From: Paracoccus pantotrophus
GTDB lineage: Bacteria; Pseudomonadota; Alphaproteobacteria; Rhodobacterales; Rhodobacteraceae
Reading direction: 5' to 3'
Length of the DNA: 64,000 nucleotides
NCBI RefSeq assembly: GCF_008824185.1
Contig: NZ_CP044423.1
Span: 633,501 to 697,500, forward strand
Positions 55,860 through 64,000 of the stretch are shown one piece after another; the first letter of the stretch is position 1, and the number at the start of each line of letters is the position of its first letter. The notes beneath the pieces were generated by a model. It saw only the letters and a program-made list of their open reading frames with translations, did no database searches and was not told the origin of the DNA. The position numbers and the translations under genes were made by a program.

Positions 55860-57323
55860 ATGGACAGGCTTTCCAACCAGACCCTCGACCGCCTCGGCCA
55901 GCCGGTGCCGGGCTATAACCGCGCCGCCCTGCGCCCCGGCATCCTGCATTTCGGCGTCGGCAATTTCTTCCGTGCCCATCAGGCCGCCTATCTGGACCGG
56001 CTGATGAACATGGGGCTGGCGCAGGATTTCGCCATCATCGGCGCCGGCGTCATGCCGGGCGATGCGCGGATGCGCGACACGCTGGCGGCGCAGGACTATC
56101 TTTACACGCTGGTCGAGCAATCGGCCGACCGCTCGGACGCCCGCGTGCTGGGGCCGATCATGGACTATATCGCGCCGGGCGATCACGGGCGGGTCATCGC
56201 CGCGCTGGCCGATCCGGCGATCCGCATCGTGGCGCTGACCATCACCGAGGGCGGCTACTTCATCGATGCCGCCACCGGGCATTTCGACCCGGCCCATCCC
56301 GCCATCGCGGCGGACGCGCAAAACCCCGACGCGCCGCGGACCGTGTTCGGCCTGATCGTCGCGGGGCTGAAGGCGCGGCGGGCGGCGGGGCACGCGCCCT
56401 TCACCGTTATGTGCTGCGACAACATCCCGCATAACGGCAAGGTCACCTGCGAGGCGGTGGCCGAAACCGCGCGGCTCTCGGACCCGGAGCTGGCCCGGTG
56501 GATCACGGCGAATGTCGCCTTCCCGAACGCCATGGTGGACCGCATCACCCCCGCCACCAGCGACCGCGAACGCCGCATGGTGCGCGAGAATTTCGGCATC
56601 CATGACGACGCCCCGGTCTTCTGCGAGGATTTCATCCAATGGGTGCTCGAAGATAACTTTCCCGCCGGCCGCCCGCCGCTTGAGAAGGCCGGCGTCGAAT
56701 TCGTCGCCGACGTGACGCCCTGGGAACTGATGAAGATCCGCATCCTCAACGGCGGCCATGCGGTGATCGCCTATCCGGCCGGGCTGCTGGACATCCATTT
56801 CGTGCATGAGGCGATGGCCGACGCCCAGGTCCGCGCCTTCCTGGGAAAGGTCGAGGCGGACGAGATCATCCCCGCCGTGCCGCCGGTGCCCGGCACCGAC
56901 CTGCAGGCCTATTTCGCCAAGGTGGCCGAACGCTGCGCCAATCCCAAGATCGGCGACACGGTGCGCAGGCTTTGCCTCGACGGTTCGAACCGGCAGCCGA
57001 AATTCATCGTGCCGACCATCGCCCACCGGCGGGAGCGCGACCTGCCCGTGGACGGGCTGGCGCTGGAATCGGCGCTGTGGTGCCGCTATTGCGCCGGCAC
57101 CAGCGACAGCGGCGCGGTGATCGAGCCGAACGATCCGAACTGGGACCACCTGACGCAGGTGGCGCAGGCGGCCCGGACCGATCCCTCGGCCTGGCTGGAC
57201 ATGGCCGAGATCTATGGCGCGACCGGCCGCGATCCGCGCTTTGCCGAACCCTTCGCACGCTGGCTGGCCATGCTGTGGGACAGGGGCACGCGCGCGACGC
57301 TCGACGCCTATCTCAAGGGCTAG
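55860..57323 (+). CDS. mtlK: Mannitol 2-dehydrogenase (long-chain polyol dehydrogenase)
   Basis: NAD-dependent oxidation of D-mannitol to D-fructose; family members also oxidise D-arabitol and D-sorbitol. The 487-residue protein has the nucleotide-binding N-terminus GILHFGVGNFFRAHQ and the catalytic K-x4-N-x2-H at Lys292, Asn297 and His300 (KIRILNGGH). The ribosome site is weak (CGGGATGAATTCGG), suggesting coupling to upstream translation. It lies directly after the importer genes. The stop is three bases before the HAD gene start. Confidence 0.94.
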   Translation: MDRLSNQTLDRLGQPVPGYNRAALRPGILHFGVGNFFRAHQAAYLDRLMNMGLAQDFAIIGAGVMPGDARMRDTLAAQDYLYTLVEQSADRSDARVLGPIMDYIAPGDHGRVIAALADPAIRIVALTITEGGYFIDAATGHFDPAHPAIAADAQNPDAPRTVFGLIVAGLKARRAAGHAPFTVMCCDNIPHNGKVTCEAVAETARLSDPELARWITANVAFPNAMVDRITPATSDRERRMVRENFGIHDDAPVFCEDFIQWVLEDNFPAGRPPLEKAGVEFVADVTPWELMKIRILNGGHAVIAYPAGLLDIHFVHEAMADAQVRAFLGKVEADEIIPAVPPVPGTDLQAYFAKVAERCANPKIGDTVRRLCLDGSNRQPKFIVPTIAHRRERDLPVDGLALESALWCRYCAGTSDSGAVIEPNDPNWDHLTQVAQAARTDPSAWLDMAEIYGATGRDPRFAEPFARWLAMLWDRGTRATLDAYLKG

Positions 57324-57326
57324 GCG

Positions 57327-57983
57327 GTGGTGCGCGGGCTGATCTTCGACTGCGACGGGGTGCTGGTGGATTCCGAACCCCTCGCCGTGGCCGAGATCGA
57401 GGCGCTGCTGCAAAGGCTGGGCGCGCCGATCGCTCGCGCCCGCATCTATGACGAGTTCCTTGGCCGTTCGTTTTCGACCATCGTCGAGGCGGCAGAGGGG
57501 CAGGGCGTCGATCTGCGCCCTGCCGTGCCCGGCTATGCCGAGGCGCTGGCCCTGCGCTTTCGCCGCGAATTGCGCCCGGTGCCGGGCATGGCCGAGGCGC
57601 TGGCGCAACTGTCCGGGCCGCGCGCCGTGGCCTCCTCCAGCGCGCCCGAGCGGTTGCGGCTGTCCTTGTCGCTGACCGGGCTGGCACCGCTCTTCGGGCC
57701 GCATGTCTATTCCGCGACGCAGGTGGCGCGCGGCAAGCCCGCGCCCGACCTGTTCCTGTTCGCCGCCCGGCACTTGGGCATCGCGCCGGCCGATTGCGTG
57801 GTGATCGAGGACAGCCCGGCCGGTCTGCGCGCCGCCCGCGCGGCGGGGATGCGGGTTATCGGCTTTCTGGGCGGCAGCCATGCCGCGCCGGCGCGGCTGG
57901 CCGAAAAGCTGGCGGCGCTGGCCCCCGACGCGCTGATTGACCACGCGCGGGATTTGCCCAAGACTTTGGCCGGACTGGGCTAG
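57327..57983 (+). CDS. HAD-superfamily phosphatase (subclass IA)
   Basis: A 218-residue hydrolase with all HAD motifs: FDCDGVLVDSE (Asp8 and Asp10), the SSSAPER motif II, GKPAPDLF motif III and IEDSPAGLRAA motif IV. A GTG start (or a second GTG one codon later) is used. HAD phosphatases commonly follow mtlK in Rhodobacterales polyol operons; a sugar-phosphate substrate is likely but cannot be named. Confidence 0.88.
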   Translation: MVRGLIFDCDGVLVDSEPLAVAEIEALLQRLGAPIARARIYDEFLGRSFSTIVEAAEGQGVDLRPAVPGYAEALALRFRRELRPVPGMAEALAQLSGPRAVASSSAPERLRLSLSLTGLAPLFGPHVYSATQVARGKPAPDLFLFAARHLGIAPADCVVIEDSPAGLRAARAAGMRVIGFLGGSHAAPARLAEKLAALAPDALIDHARDLPKTLAGLG

Positions 57984-57998
57984 GGAAGGGGAATCGGC

Positions 57999-59441
57999 GT
58001 GCTGATCGGGGCCGTGGATGTGGGCTCGGCCCGCGCGCGAGCGGGGATTTTCACCCCCGAAGGCCGGCTGGTCGCCCGCGCGAGCCGGGGGTTCGCCACC
58101 ATTCCGGGCCCCGACCGGCAGGCCATGCACGATTTCGCCGAGATCTGGCAGGCCGTGGCCGAGGCGCTGGCCGAGGCGCTGCGGCAGGCCGGCGCCGATC
58201 CCGCGCAGGTCGGGGCGCTGGCCTTTGACGCCACCTGCTCGCTGGTGGTCGAAGCGCCGGGCTTTGCCCCCGACGTGATCGCCTGGCACGACCACCGCGC
58301 CGTGGCCGAGGCGGCGGAACTCAGCCGCATCCCGCATGAGATCGTCACGCGGGCCGGGGGCTCGGTCTCGCCCGAGATGCAGACGCCGAAGCTGATGTGG
58401 CTGCGCCGCCACCGGCCCGAGGTCTGGGCGGCGCTGCAAGGGGTGCGCGACCTTTGCGACCACCTGGCCTTTCGCGCCACCGGGACCGAGGCGCGTTCGC
58501 TTTGCGCGGCGGCGGCGAAATGGCCCTGGCTGCCCGACCGCGGCGGCTGGCAGCGGGACTTGCTGGAACGGGCGGGGATCGCCGATTTCCCGCGCCCCGG
58601 CCCGGTCCTGCCGCCCGGCGCGCGTATCGGGCCGCTGTCGCCGCGGGGTGCGGCGGAACTGGGGCTGGAGCCCGGCACGCTGGTCGCCGCCGGGCTGATC
58701 GACGCCTTTGCCGGGGCGCTTGGCGCGGCGCCGGACATGCCGGCGCTGATCGCCGGCACCTCGAATTGCGTCATGGCGACGGGGCTGGCGCCGCGCGCGG
58801 CGCTTTGGGGGCCCTATCCCGGCGCCATCCTGCCCGGCGAAAGCGTCAGCGAGGGCGGCCAGTCCGCGACCGGCGCGTTGCTGGAGCGGGTGCGCGGGCT
58901 TTTCCCGCAGCCGGCCAGCCACGACGAGATCCTGGCCCGCATCGCCGCCGATCCCGAGCCTGCGCCCGACCTGCATGTCCTGCCCGACATCAAGGGCAGC
59001 CGCACGCCCTTTGCCGATCCGCTGCTGCGCGGCGTGATCCACGGCCTGACGCTGGAGCGCAGCGCGCAGGCGCTGGACGCGCTTTACTGGCGCGCGGCGG
59101 TCGGCATCGCGCTGGGAACGCGGCAGGTCATCGCGCATATGGGGCTGGCGCCCGCTGCGCTGGCCATGGCCGGGGGGCAGGCGCGCTCGGCCCTGCTGCG
59201 CCAGCTTTATGCCGATGCGACAGGGGCCGAGATCCACTGGCAGCCGCAGGACGCGGTGCTGCGCGGCACCGCCATCGCCGCCGCCGCGCCGCTGCTGGGC
59301 GGGATCCGCGCGGCGCGGGCGCGCTTTGCCCGGCCGGCCGAGGTGACCCGCCCCGAGCCCGCCGCCCGCGCCCGGCGCGAGCGGGACTGGCGCATCTTCC
59401 TGCGCATGCAGCAGCAGCGCGCCGAGATCGCCGCGATGTAG
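57999..59441 (+). CDS. FGGY-family carbohydrate kinase, ribulokinase-like
   Basis: ATP-dependent pentulose/hexulose kinase of 480 residues in the actin-like fold. N-terminal GAVDVGSARARAGIF is the phosphate-1 motif; LAFDATCSLVV (about residues 74-84) is a pattern I associate with the D-ribulokinase branch rather than xylulokinase; GTSNCVM and LAMAGGQARSALL are the later ATP-site motifs. It starts with GTG after GGGAAGGGG, 15 bases after the HAD gene. Probable role: phosphorylating a ketose made by MtlK-type oxidation of a pentitol; D-xylulose remains possible. Last rightward gene of the operon. Confidence 0.86.
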   Translation: MLIGAVDVGSARARAGIFTPEGRLVARASRGFATIPGPDRQAMHDFAEIWQAVAEALAEALRQAGADPAQVGALAFDATCSLVVEAPGFAPDVIAWHDHRAVAEAAELSRIPHEIVTRAGGSVSPEMQTPKLMWLRRHRPEVWAALQGVRDLCDHLAFRATGTEARSLCAAAAKWPWLPDRGGWQRDLLERAGIADFPRPGPVLPPGARIGPLSPRGAAELGLEPGTLVAAGLIDAFAGALGAAPDMPALIAGTSNCVMATGLAPRAALWGPYPGAILPGESVSEGGQSATGALLERVRGLFPQPASHDEILARIAADPEPAPDLHVLPDIKGSRTPFADPLLRGVIHGLTLERSAQALDALYWRAAVGIALGTRQVIAHMGLAPAALAMAGGQARSALLRQLYADATGAEIHWQPQDAVLRGTAIAAAAPLLGGIRAARARFARPAEVTRPEPAARARRERDWRIFLRMQQQRAEIAAM

Positions 59442-59444
59442 GGG

Positions 59445-60377
59445 TCAGTCGGCCAGCAGCGCCGCGCCGGTCGCGGCATCGGTGATCAGCCCGCTGATCA
59501 GACCGCCGCGCAGCGCGCCGCGGATCGCCGGCACCTTTTCGGCGCCATGGGCGGCGCCGATCACCAGCGTCGTCTCGCGCGGCGGGATCGGGGCCGAAGC
59601 CACGCGGTCGTTGCTGAGCCCCGCCACCAGTGCGCCCCGCGCGTCATAGGCCCAGCCGGTGATCTCGCCCACCGCGCCGGCCGCGACCAGCGCGTCCAGG
59701 TCGGGCTGCGACAGGAAGCCGTCCAGCATCAGCGGCGCGCCCGCGCCCACCGTGCCGATGCCGACAAAGGCCACCGCGGCCTCGGCCGACATGCGGATCA
59801 GCCGCTCGATGCTGGGCTGGCTGTTGACCGCCTGCCGCTCGCGCACGCTGGGGGCGATGACCGGCAGCGGCAGGGGAAAGCTGCGCGCCGTCACCAGGTC
59901 CGACAGCGTGAACAGCACGTTGTAATAGGCGGTCGAGCCGTCCGGCGCGATATTGCCGGTCAGCGAGACGATGCGGTGCTGCGGGCAGTCGATATGCGGC
60001 AATTGCGCGATGGCGCTGCGCAGGGTGCGCCCGGTGCCGATCGCCATGGTCATCGGCTCGGCCCGGCGCAGCCATTGCTCGATCACATCGGCCAGCATCA
60101 GCGCCACCCCGGCCTCGGGCGCATCCGAAGGGGCGATCTGGCAGAACGCCAGCCCGTACTTGCGCTGCAATCCTGCGGCCAGGTCCATGCAATGGGCAAA
60201 GGGATGGTCGATGCGGATCTTGACGATGCCCTCGGCCATGGCCTGCGCCACCAGGCGCTGCGCGGTCTGGCGCGAGATGCCCATGATCCCCGCGATCTCG
60301 TCCTGGGTCTTGCCCGCGACATAGGAAAGCCACGCCGCCTTGGCCGCTTGCTCCAGTTTCCGGCCCTGGTTCGACAT
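59445..60377 (-). CDS. SorC/DeoR-type sugar-responsive regulator
   Basis: A 310-residue regulator with an N-terminal helix-turn-helix (LSYVAGKTQDEIAGIMGISRQTAQRLV, about residues 17-43, in pieces) and a C-terminal sugar-binding SorC domain (AIGTGRTLRSAI, IVSLTGNI, FVGIGTVGAGAPLM, GEITGWAYDARG). It is encoded convergently, with only three bases between its stop and the kinase stop. It most likely controls the smo-mtlK operon through the inverted repeat at 51620-51648; sugar phosphates are usual effectors. Confidence 0.9.
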   Translation of the reverse strand: MSNQGRKLEQAAKAAWLSYVAGKTQDEIAGIMGISRQTAQRLVAQAMAEGIVKIRIDHPFAHCMDLAAGLQRKYGLAFCQIAPSDAPEAGVALMLADVIEQWLRRAEPMTMAIGTGRTLRSAIAQLPHIDCPQHRIVSLTGNIAPDGSTAYYNVLFTLSDLVTARSFPLPLPVIAPSVRERQAVNSQPSIERLIRMSAEAAVAFVGIGTVGAGAPLMLDGFLSQPDLDALVAAGAVGEITGWAYDARGALVAGLSNDRVASAPIPPRETTLVIGAAHGAEKVPAIRGALRGGLISGLITDAATGAALLAD

Positions 60378-60688
60378 GGGTTGGCTTTTCCGTCTTTCGC
60401 GCGTGTTCGGGGTGTTTTTTGCCGTCCCTGTGTAGCTTGCCGGCAACCCGGCTGTCCAGCGCGCCGCCCGCGGCGGCAGGCTGCGGCAAAAGCGACCTGT
60501 CTAAAATATGACCTTCACATTCATGTTTTGCTGACCTATGCAGGCGGGGTCATTCCGGCGTGCCCGCAGCCCATGCCCGCCGCCGCTATGCCGCATCGCA
60601 AGCCCTGTGCCAGCCGTTTCATTGCCACCCTCGCGCCGCACATCGCCGCCGGCGCTGTCCCTTGCGGGAAGATGAAGGACGTGCCGAC
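60378..60688. other. 311-base divergent gap between the SorC regulator and a TonB receptor
   Basis: Contains the dyad listed separately and an AT-rich patch around 60500-60530. I looked for a cobalamin riboswitch and saw no B12 box. No small gene is convincing. Promoters for both flanking genes must lie here, but no clear -35/-10 pair could be called. Confidence 0.5.
60503..60529. promoter_or_regulatory. Dyad operator candidate upstream of the TonB receptor
   Basis: AAAATATGA and TCATGTTTT form a 9-bp inverted repeat with one G-T mismatch around a nine-base centre (CCTTCACAT). It lies 160 bases before the receptor ATG and 126 bases before the SorC start. It could bind the Rrf2-type protein encoded downstream or another dimeric regulator. 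The partial TCACATT/TGCTGA likeness to the smoE operator is weak. Confidence 0.5.
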
Positions 60689-62908
60689 ATGGACGCTGAC
60701 GACAAAACGAAACCCCTTGCGCGAATGATCCCGGTCTTGTCCGGGCTGGCGGCCGGGCTGTCCTTGCAGGCGGGGGCGGCGCTGGCGCAATCGGCCGCGC
60801 CCGGCGCGGTGATCGTGCTGGACGAGATCGAGATCCGCGCCGACACCACCGCCCGCCGGTTCGAGGCGACGCCCGGTGCGGTGACGCTGATCGACCGCAG
60901 CGAGCCCGTGGGCGAGGCCGCGCCGACGCTGGCCGACACGCTGTCCGAGGTGCCCGGCGTCGTGGTGCAGGAGTTCTTCGGCGGCAACGACCAGCCGCGC
61001 ATCCAGATCCGCGGCGCGGGCCTGCAGCAGAACCCGGCCGAGCGCGGCTTGCTGATCCTTCAGGACGGCATGCCGGTGAACCGCGCCGACGGCTCCTATG
61101 TCGTGGGCCTTGCCGCGCCGGGCCAGGCCGAGAGCATCGAGGTGTTTCGCGGCGCCGCGGCCAATCGCATCGGCGCCAACGTGCTGGGCGGCGCGATCAA
61201 CTTCGCCTCGCCCTCGGGCGTAACGGCGCCGGGGCTGCGGCTCAGCTTCGGCGGCGGCAGTTTCGGGCGGGGCGAGGTCGCGGGCAGCTATGGCATCGAC
61301 GGCGAGCGGGCCGATGTGCTGCTGCGCTTCGAACATGCGCAGAAGGACGGCTATCGCGACCATAACGGCTCGCGCCGCAGCGGCATCGGCGGCAATGTCA
61401 CCCTGCAGACCGGCGAGGCGGTGACGCGGTTGTTCTTCAGCCATACCGACCTGGAATTCGACGTGGCCGGGCCTCTGACCTGGGATGCGGTCCGGAACGA
61501 TCCCGAAAGCAACCATGCCGGCCCGGTGATCGTCGGCGGCGCGCCGGTGGGGCCGGGGCCGAACGTGCCGCGCGACCGGCCGCGGCGCGACACCCGGCAG
61601 ACCCTGGCCGGCGCCCGCACGACGCTGGAGCGCGGCGCGGACATCTATGATTTCGGCCTGAGCCTGTCGCGGACCGACGACAGTTTCGCCTTTCCGATCT
61701 CATCCGGGTTCCGCGATACCGAGGGCAGCGACGCCACGCTGACCGCGCGCTACAGCCGGATGGGCGAAGGGGAGTTGCCGCTGTTCGAGACCGGGCTGAC
61801 CTGGTCCTTCGGCAAGGCCGACCGCGATTATTTCCACAACCTGGGCGGCGCGCGCGGCCCGGCCTTCGGCCGCAACCGGCTGACGGCCGATACCCTGTCG
61901 ATCTTTGCCGGGGGGAACCTGCCCTTGGGCGGGTTCACCCTGTCGCCCTCGATCGCCTTCAACCATGCCAGCCGCGAAAGCGAGGATCGCTGGGGGGCGG
62001 CGACCCGGCCGACGGTGGGCTACAGCCCGATGAATCCCGGCATGCGCCTGCCCGATGGCGCGGTGCCGGCGGTCTCGACCAGCTACGACCGCAGCTATAG
62101 CGGCTTCACCCCGGCGCTGGCCCTGTCCTGGACCCCGGCCGAGGGGCAGTTTGCCTGGATTTCGCTGGCGCGCGGCTTCGAGCCGCCGACCCATGACGAC
62201 CTGCTGGGGACGGTTGGCGGCACGCCGAACAGCGGGCCGGGCCGGCCGAACCCTGCCGATCCCGCGGCGCCTGCGGCCATGTTCGCGACGCCGGACCTGG
62301 AGGCGCAGACCTCGACCACGCTGGAGCTGGGCTGGCGCGGGACATGGCAGCGCCTGTCCTGGGACGCGACCCTCTATCACGCGCGGCTGAAGAACGAACT
62401 GCTGTCGCTGCGCGACGTGACCGGCGCCACGCTGGCCTCGGTCAATGCCGGGCGGACCCGGCACAGCGGGGCCGAGCTTGGCCTGTCGGGCGAGCTGACG
62501 GAAACGCTGGCGGCGCGGCTGGCCTGGACCTGGCAGGATTTCCGCTTCGACGACGATCCCCTGCGCGGCGACAACCGCATCGCCGGCGCGCCGCGCAACG
62601 TCATCTCGCTGGTGCTGGACTGGCGCCCGGTCGAACGGCTGGTGCTGACCGGCAAGCTGCATTGGGTGCCGGGCCGGACGCCGGTGGACAACATGAACAC
62701 GGTCTTCAACGATTCCTATGCGCTGCTGGACCTGGGGGCCGAATATGCGCTGACGCCGAACGCCGCGGTCCATGTCCAAGTCACCAACCTGACCGACGAA
62801 CGCTATGCCGCCTCGACGCTGGTCGTGGATCAGGCCATGGCCGGACAGGCGGCCTTCATCCCCGGCGAGGGACGCGCCTTCTACCTGGGCACGCGGCTGC
62901 GGTTCTGA
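60689..62908 (+). CDS. TonB-dependent outer-membrane receptor, substrate unknown
   Basis: A 739-residue beta-barrel receptor. The signal peptide ends near ALAQ (residue 33), followed by VIVLDEIEIRAD, a TonB-box-like start, a plug domain (TPGAVTLID, QIRGAGLQQNPAERG, VFRGAAANRIGANVLGGAINF) and a barrel ending in the terminal Phe of RLRF. AAGGA lies nine bases before the ATG. It lacks the NPNL haem motif. The next genes encode an Rrf2 regulator and an FmdE-domain protein on the same strand, which suggests uptake of a metal or metal-chelate, but the substrate cannot be read from the sequence. Confidence 0.88.
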   Translation: MDADDKTKPLARMIPVLSGLAAGLSLQAGAALAQSAAPGAVIVLDEIEIRADTTARRFEATPGAVTLIDRSEPVGEAAPTLADTLSEVPGVVVQEFFGGNDQPRIQIRGAGLQQNPAERGLLILQDGMPVNRADGSYVVGLAAPGQAESIEVFRGAAANRIGANVLGGAINFASPSGVTAPGLRLSFGGGSFGRGEVAGSYGIDGERADVLLRFEHAQKDGYRDHNGSRRSGIGGNVTLQTGEAVTRLFFSHTDLEFDVAGPLTWDAVRNDPESNHAGPVIVGGAPVGPGPNVPRDRPRRDTRQTLAGARTTLERGADIYDFGLSLSRTDDSFAFPISSGFRDTEGSDATLTARYSRMGEGELPLFETGLTWSFGKADRDYFHNLGGARGPAFGRNRLTADTLSIFAGGNLPLGGFTLSPSIAFNHASRESEDRWGAATRPTVGYSPMNPGMRLPDGAVPAVSTSYDRSYSGFTPALALSWTPAEGQFAWISLARGFEPPTHDDLLGTVGGTPNSGPGRPNPADPAAPAAMFATPDLEAQTSTTLELGWRGTWQRLSWDATLYHARLKNELLSLRDVTGATLASVNAGRTRHSGAELGLSGELTETLAARLAWTWQDFRFDDDPLRGDNRIAGAPRNVISLVLDWRPVERLVLTGKLHWVPGRTPVDNMNTVFNDSYALLDLGAEYALTPNAAVHVQVTNLTDERYAASTLVVDQAMAGQAAFIPGEGRAFYLGTRLRF

Positions 62909-63054
62909 CCATGCCCGCCGCCGCCTTCCTTTCCGCGCCGCCGTCCCGCCTGTCCCTGTGCCCCCAGACCGCGCCGCGCCGCGCCCTGGCGGGCGCCATT
63001 GACCGCCTGGCGCGGGCCGTGCTTTTGTGCGGGCGGATCGAGGAAGCCCCCCGC

Positions 63055-63462
63055 ATGCGACTGACCAGCTTTTCGGATTACGCCCTGCGCCTGCTGATCT
63101 ATGCGGCGCGGCATCCCGACCGGCTGATCACCATCGAGGAGGCGGCCTTGGCCTATGACATCTCGCGCAGCCACCTGACCAAGGTGGCGAACGTGCTGAC
63201 GCGGGCGGGGTTCCTGAACTCGGTCCGCGGCCGCTCGGGCGGGCTGGAGCTGGGCCGCAACCCGGCCGCGCTGTCCCTGGGCGAGGTGCTGCGCGTGACC
63301 GAGCCGGACATGGCCGCCGCCGAATGTTTTGGCCCCGAGGAGATCCGCGCCCCGAACCGGCCCGGCGCGCTGGACGCGGCGATCCGCGATGCGCTGGCCG
63401 CCTTCCTGCAGGTGATGGACCACCGCACGCTGGCCGACCTGCTGGCCGAGGAACAGGAGTGA
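63055..63462 (+). CDS. Rrf2 family regulator, NsrR-like with incomplete cluster ligands
   Basis: A 135-residue winged-helix regulator starting MRLTSFSDYALRLL, as in NsrR. Helix-turn-helix: EEAALAYDISRSHLTKVANVL. Asp8 and Cys91 stand at NsrR cluster positions, but positions 96 and 102, cysteines in E. coli NsrR, are Glu and Arg here (CFGPEEIRAPNRP). A normal [4Fe-4S] cluster is therefore unlikely with this chain alone. AGGAAG precedes the ATG. It follows the TonB receptor by 146 bases and its TGA is three bases before the FmdE-like gene, so it probably regulates this module. Confidence 0.88.
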   Translation: MRLTSFSDYALRLLIYAARHPDRLITIEEAALAYDISRSHLTKVANVLTRAGFLNSVRGRSGGLELGRNPAALSLGEVLRVTEPDMAAAECFGPEEIRAPNRPGALDAAIRDALAAFLQVMDHRTLADLLAEEQE

Positions 63463-63465
63463 GCC

Positions 63466-64000
63466 ATGGTTTTTCCCGCCTTCTTCGACGATGCGCCGGC
63501 GATCCGGCTCCGCGATCCCCTGGCGGGTTTCCTGGGCTCGGCCGAGGACGGGGTGATGACCTATCGCTATGTCGATGCGGTGCGGCTTTGCGGCCATTCC
63601 TGCCCGGTGGTCGCCGGGGCCTGGCTGATGGTGCTGGCCGGGCTGGAATGGCTTTACGGCGACGACCTGCCCGAGCGCGGCGGCATCGAGGTGCATATGC
63701 GCGAGGGCGTCGGGCAGGGCACGACCGGCGTTGTCGCCTCGGTCGCGACGCTGGTCACGGGTGCCGCGGCCGAGGGCGGCTTTCACGGCATCGGCGCGGG
63801 GCAGCTGTTCGCGCGCCGCGGGCTCTTGCGCTTCGAGGCGCCGATCGACGGGGTCATGGCGCTGCGCCGGCGCGACAATGGCGATGGGGTGGTGGTGGAC
63901 ATCGACACCGGCCATGTGCCGCATGATCCCGCCATGGCCGGGCTGATGCCGCGCGCGGTCGCGGGGCGGGCCGATCCGGCCGAACTGGCCCGCTTCGCGG
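63466..64000 (+). CDS. FmdE-domain protein (3' end outside window)
   Basis: The first 178 residues of a protein with an FmdE-type domain, named after a formylmethanofuran dehydrogenase operon protein. The metal-binding pattern LCGHSCPVVAGAW has Cys42, His44 and Cys46, followed by VGQGTTGVVASVATLVTGA and FHGIGAGQLFARRG. No signal peptide is visible. AGGAGTGA, which includes the stop of the Rrf2 gene, serves as ribosome site. FmdE proteins bind zinc or other metals; the role in a bacterium with no methanogenesis genes in view is unknown. The reading frame is still open at the window end. Confidence 0.82.
   Translation, partial: MVFPAFFDDAPAIRLRDPLAGFLGSAEDGVMTYRYVDAVRLCGHSCPVVAGAWLMVLAGLEWLYGDDLPERGGIEVHMREGVGQGTTGVVASVATLVTGAAAEGGFHGIGAGQLFARRGLLRFEAPIDGVMALRRRDNGDGVVVDIDTGHVPHDPAMAGLMPRAVAGRADPAELARFA

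Noticed and set aside
60485..60531. GCAAAA...TTTTGC repeat as a second copy of the polyol operator
   Set aside because: The arms are about 35 bases apart and match only six bases, so likeness to the 51620-51648 repeat is not convincing.
60540..60688. Cobalamin or molybdenum-cofactor riboswitch before the TonB receptor
   Set aside because: No B12 box or matching conserved core could be found by eye; a covariance scan would settle it.

Overview
The window is a high-GC alphaproteobacterial chromosome segment, almost certainly from a denitrifying Paracoccus of the denitrificans/pantotrophus/versutus group. The evidence is the nos cluster in the order nosC-R-Z-D-F-Y-L-X (nosC and nosX are Paracoccus/rhizobial hallmarks), a pseudoazurin whose mature sequence reads like the P. 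pantotrophus protein, FNR/NNR-type boxes, and smo/mtl, hmu and nar operons of Rhodobacterales type. No rRNA, tRNA, CRISPR array, insertion sequence or phage gene was recognised, and no clearly broken gene was seen. The first gene (narK) and the last gene (FmdE-like) are cut by the window edges.

Layout. (1) 1-9.3 kb: 3' part of narK, then narGHJI for respiratory membrane nitrate reductase, followed in the same operon by a PpiC-type prolyl isomerase and a DUF2478 protein, ending at a strong bidirectional terminator. (2) 9.35-15.85 kb: two divergent operons around one FNR-type box. Leftward is ubiT-ubiU-ubiV-nnrS; rightward is ubiD-ubiX-RIC. This joins oxygen-independent ubiquinone synthesis to nitric-oxide stress genes. 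(3) 15.9-26.2 kb: a DUF6522 protein and pseudoazurin leftward, and nosCRZDFYLX rightward, each of the two diverging operons with its own FNR/NNR box. Nitrate is thus reduced by NarGHI, N2O is reduced by NosZ fed by pseudoazurin or cytochrome, and quinone is supplied anaerobically by the Ubi proteins.

(4) 26.2-36.1 kb: acetate and storage metabolism. An AT-rich control region precedes acs, then a DUF485 protein with actP, an orphan response regulator, and pta-like/ackA. Converging on these from the other strand are a Zn-alcohol dehydrogenase and a PHA synthase. (5) 36.2-42.1 kb: haem acquisition, hmuSTUV leftward and a divergent TonB-dependent haem receptor. (6) 42.2-46.7 kb: a ugpBAEC glycerol-3-phosphate ABC importer preceded by a possible PHO box. 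(7) 46.7-51.5 kb: a stand-alone LigD polymerase domain, a PhoD-like phosphatase, and the queCDEF operon for queuosine precursor synthesis, led by a clear preQ1-I riboswitch.

(8) 51.6-60.4 kb: polyol catabolism: smoEFGK ABC importer, mtlK, a HAD phosphatase, an FGGY kinase and a convergent SorC-family regulator. A 9-bp inverted repeat before smoE is the likely operator. (9) 60.4-64.0 kb: a TonB-dependent receptor, an Rrf2/NsrR-like regulator that keeps only part of the usual cluster ligands, and an FmdE-domain protein running off the edge. This last module, with a dyad operator candidate upstream, is the best candidate for an undescribed uptake system in the window.
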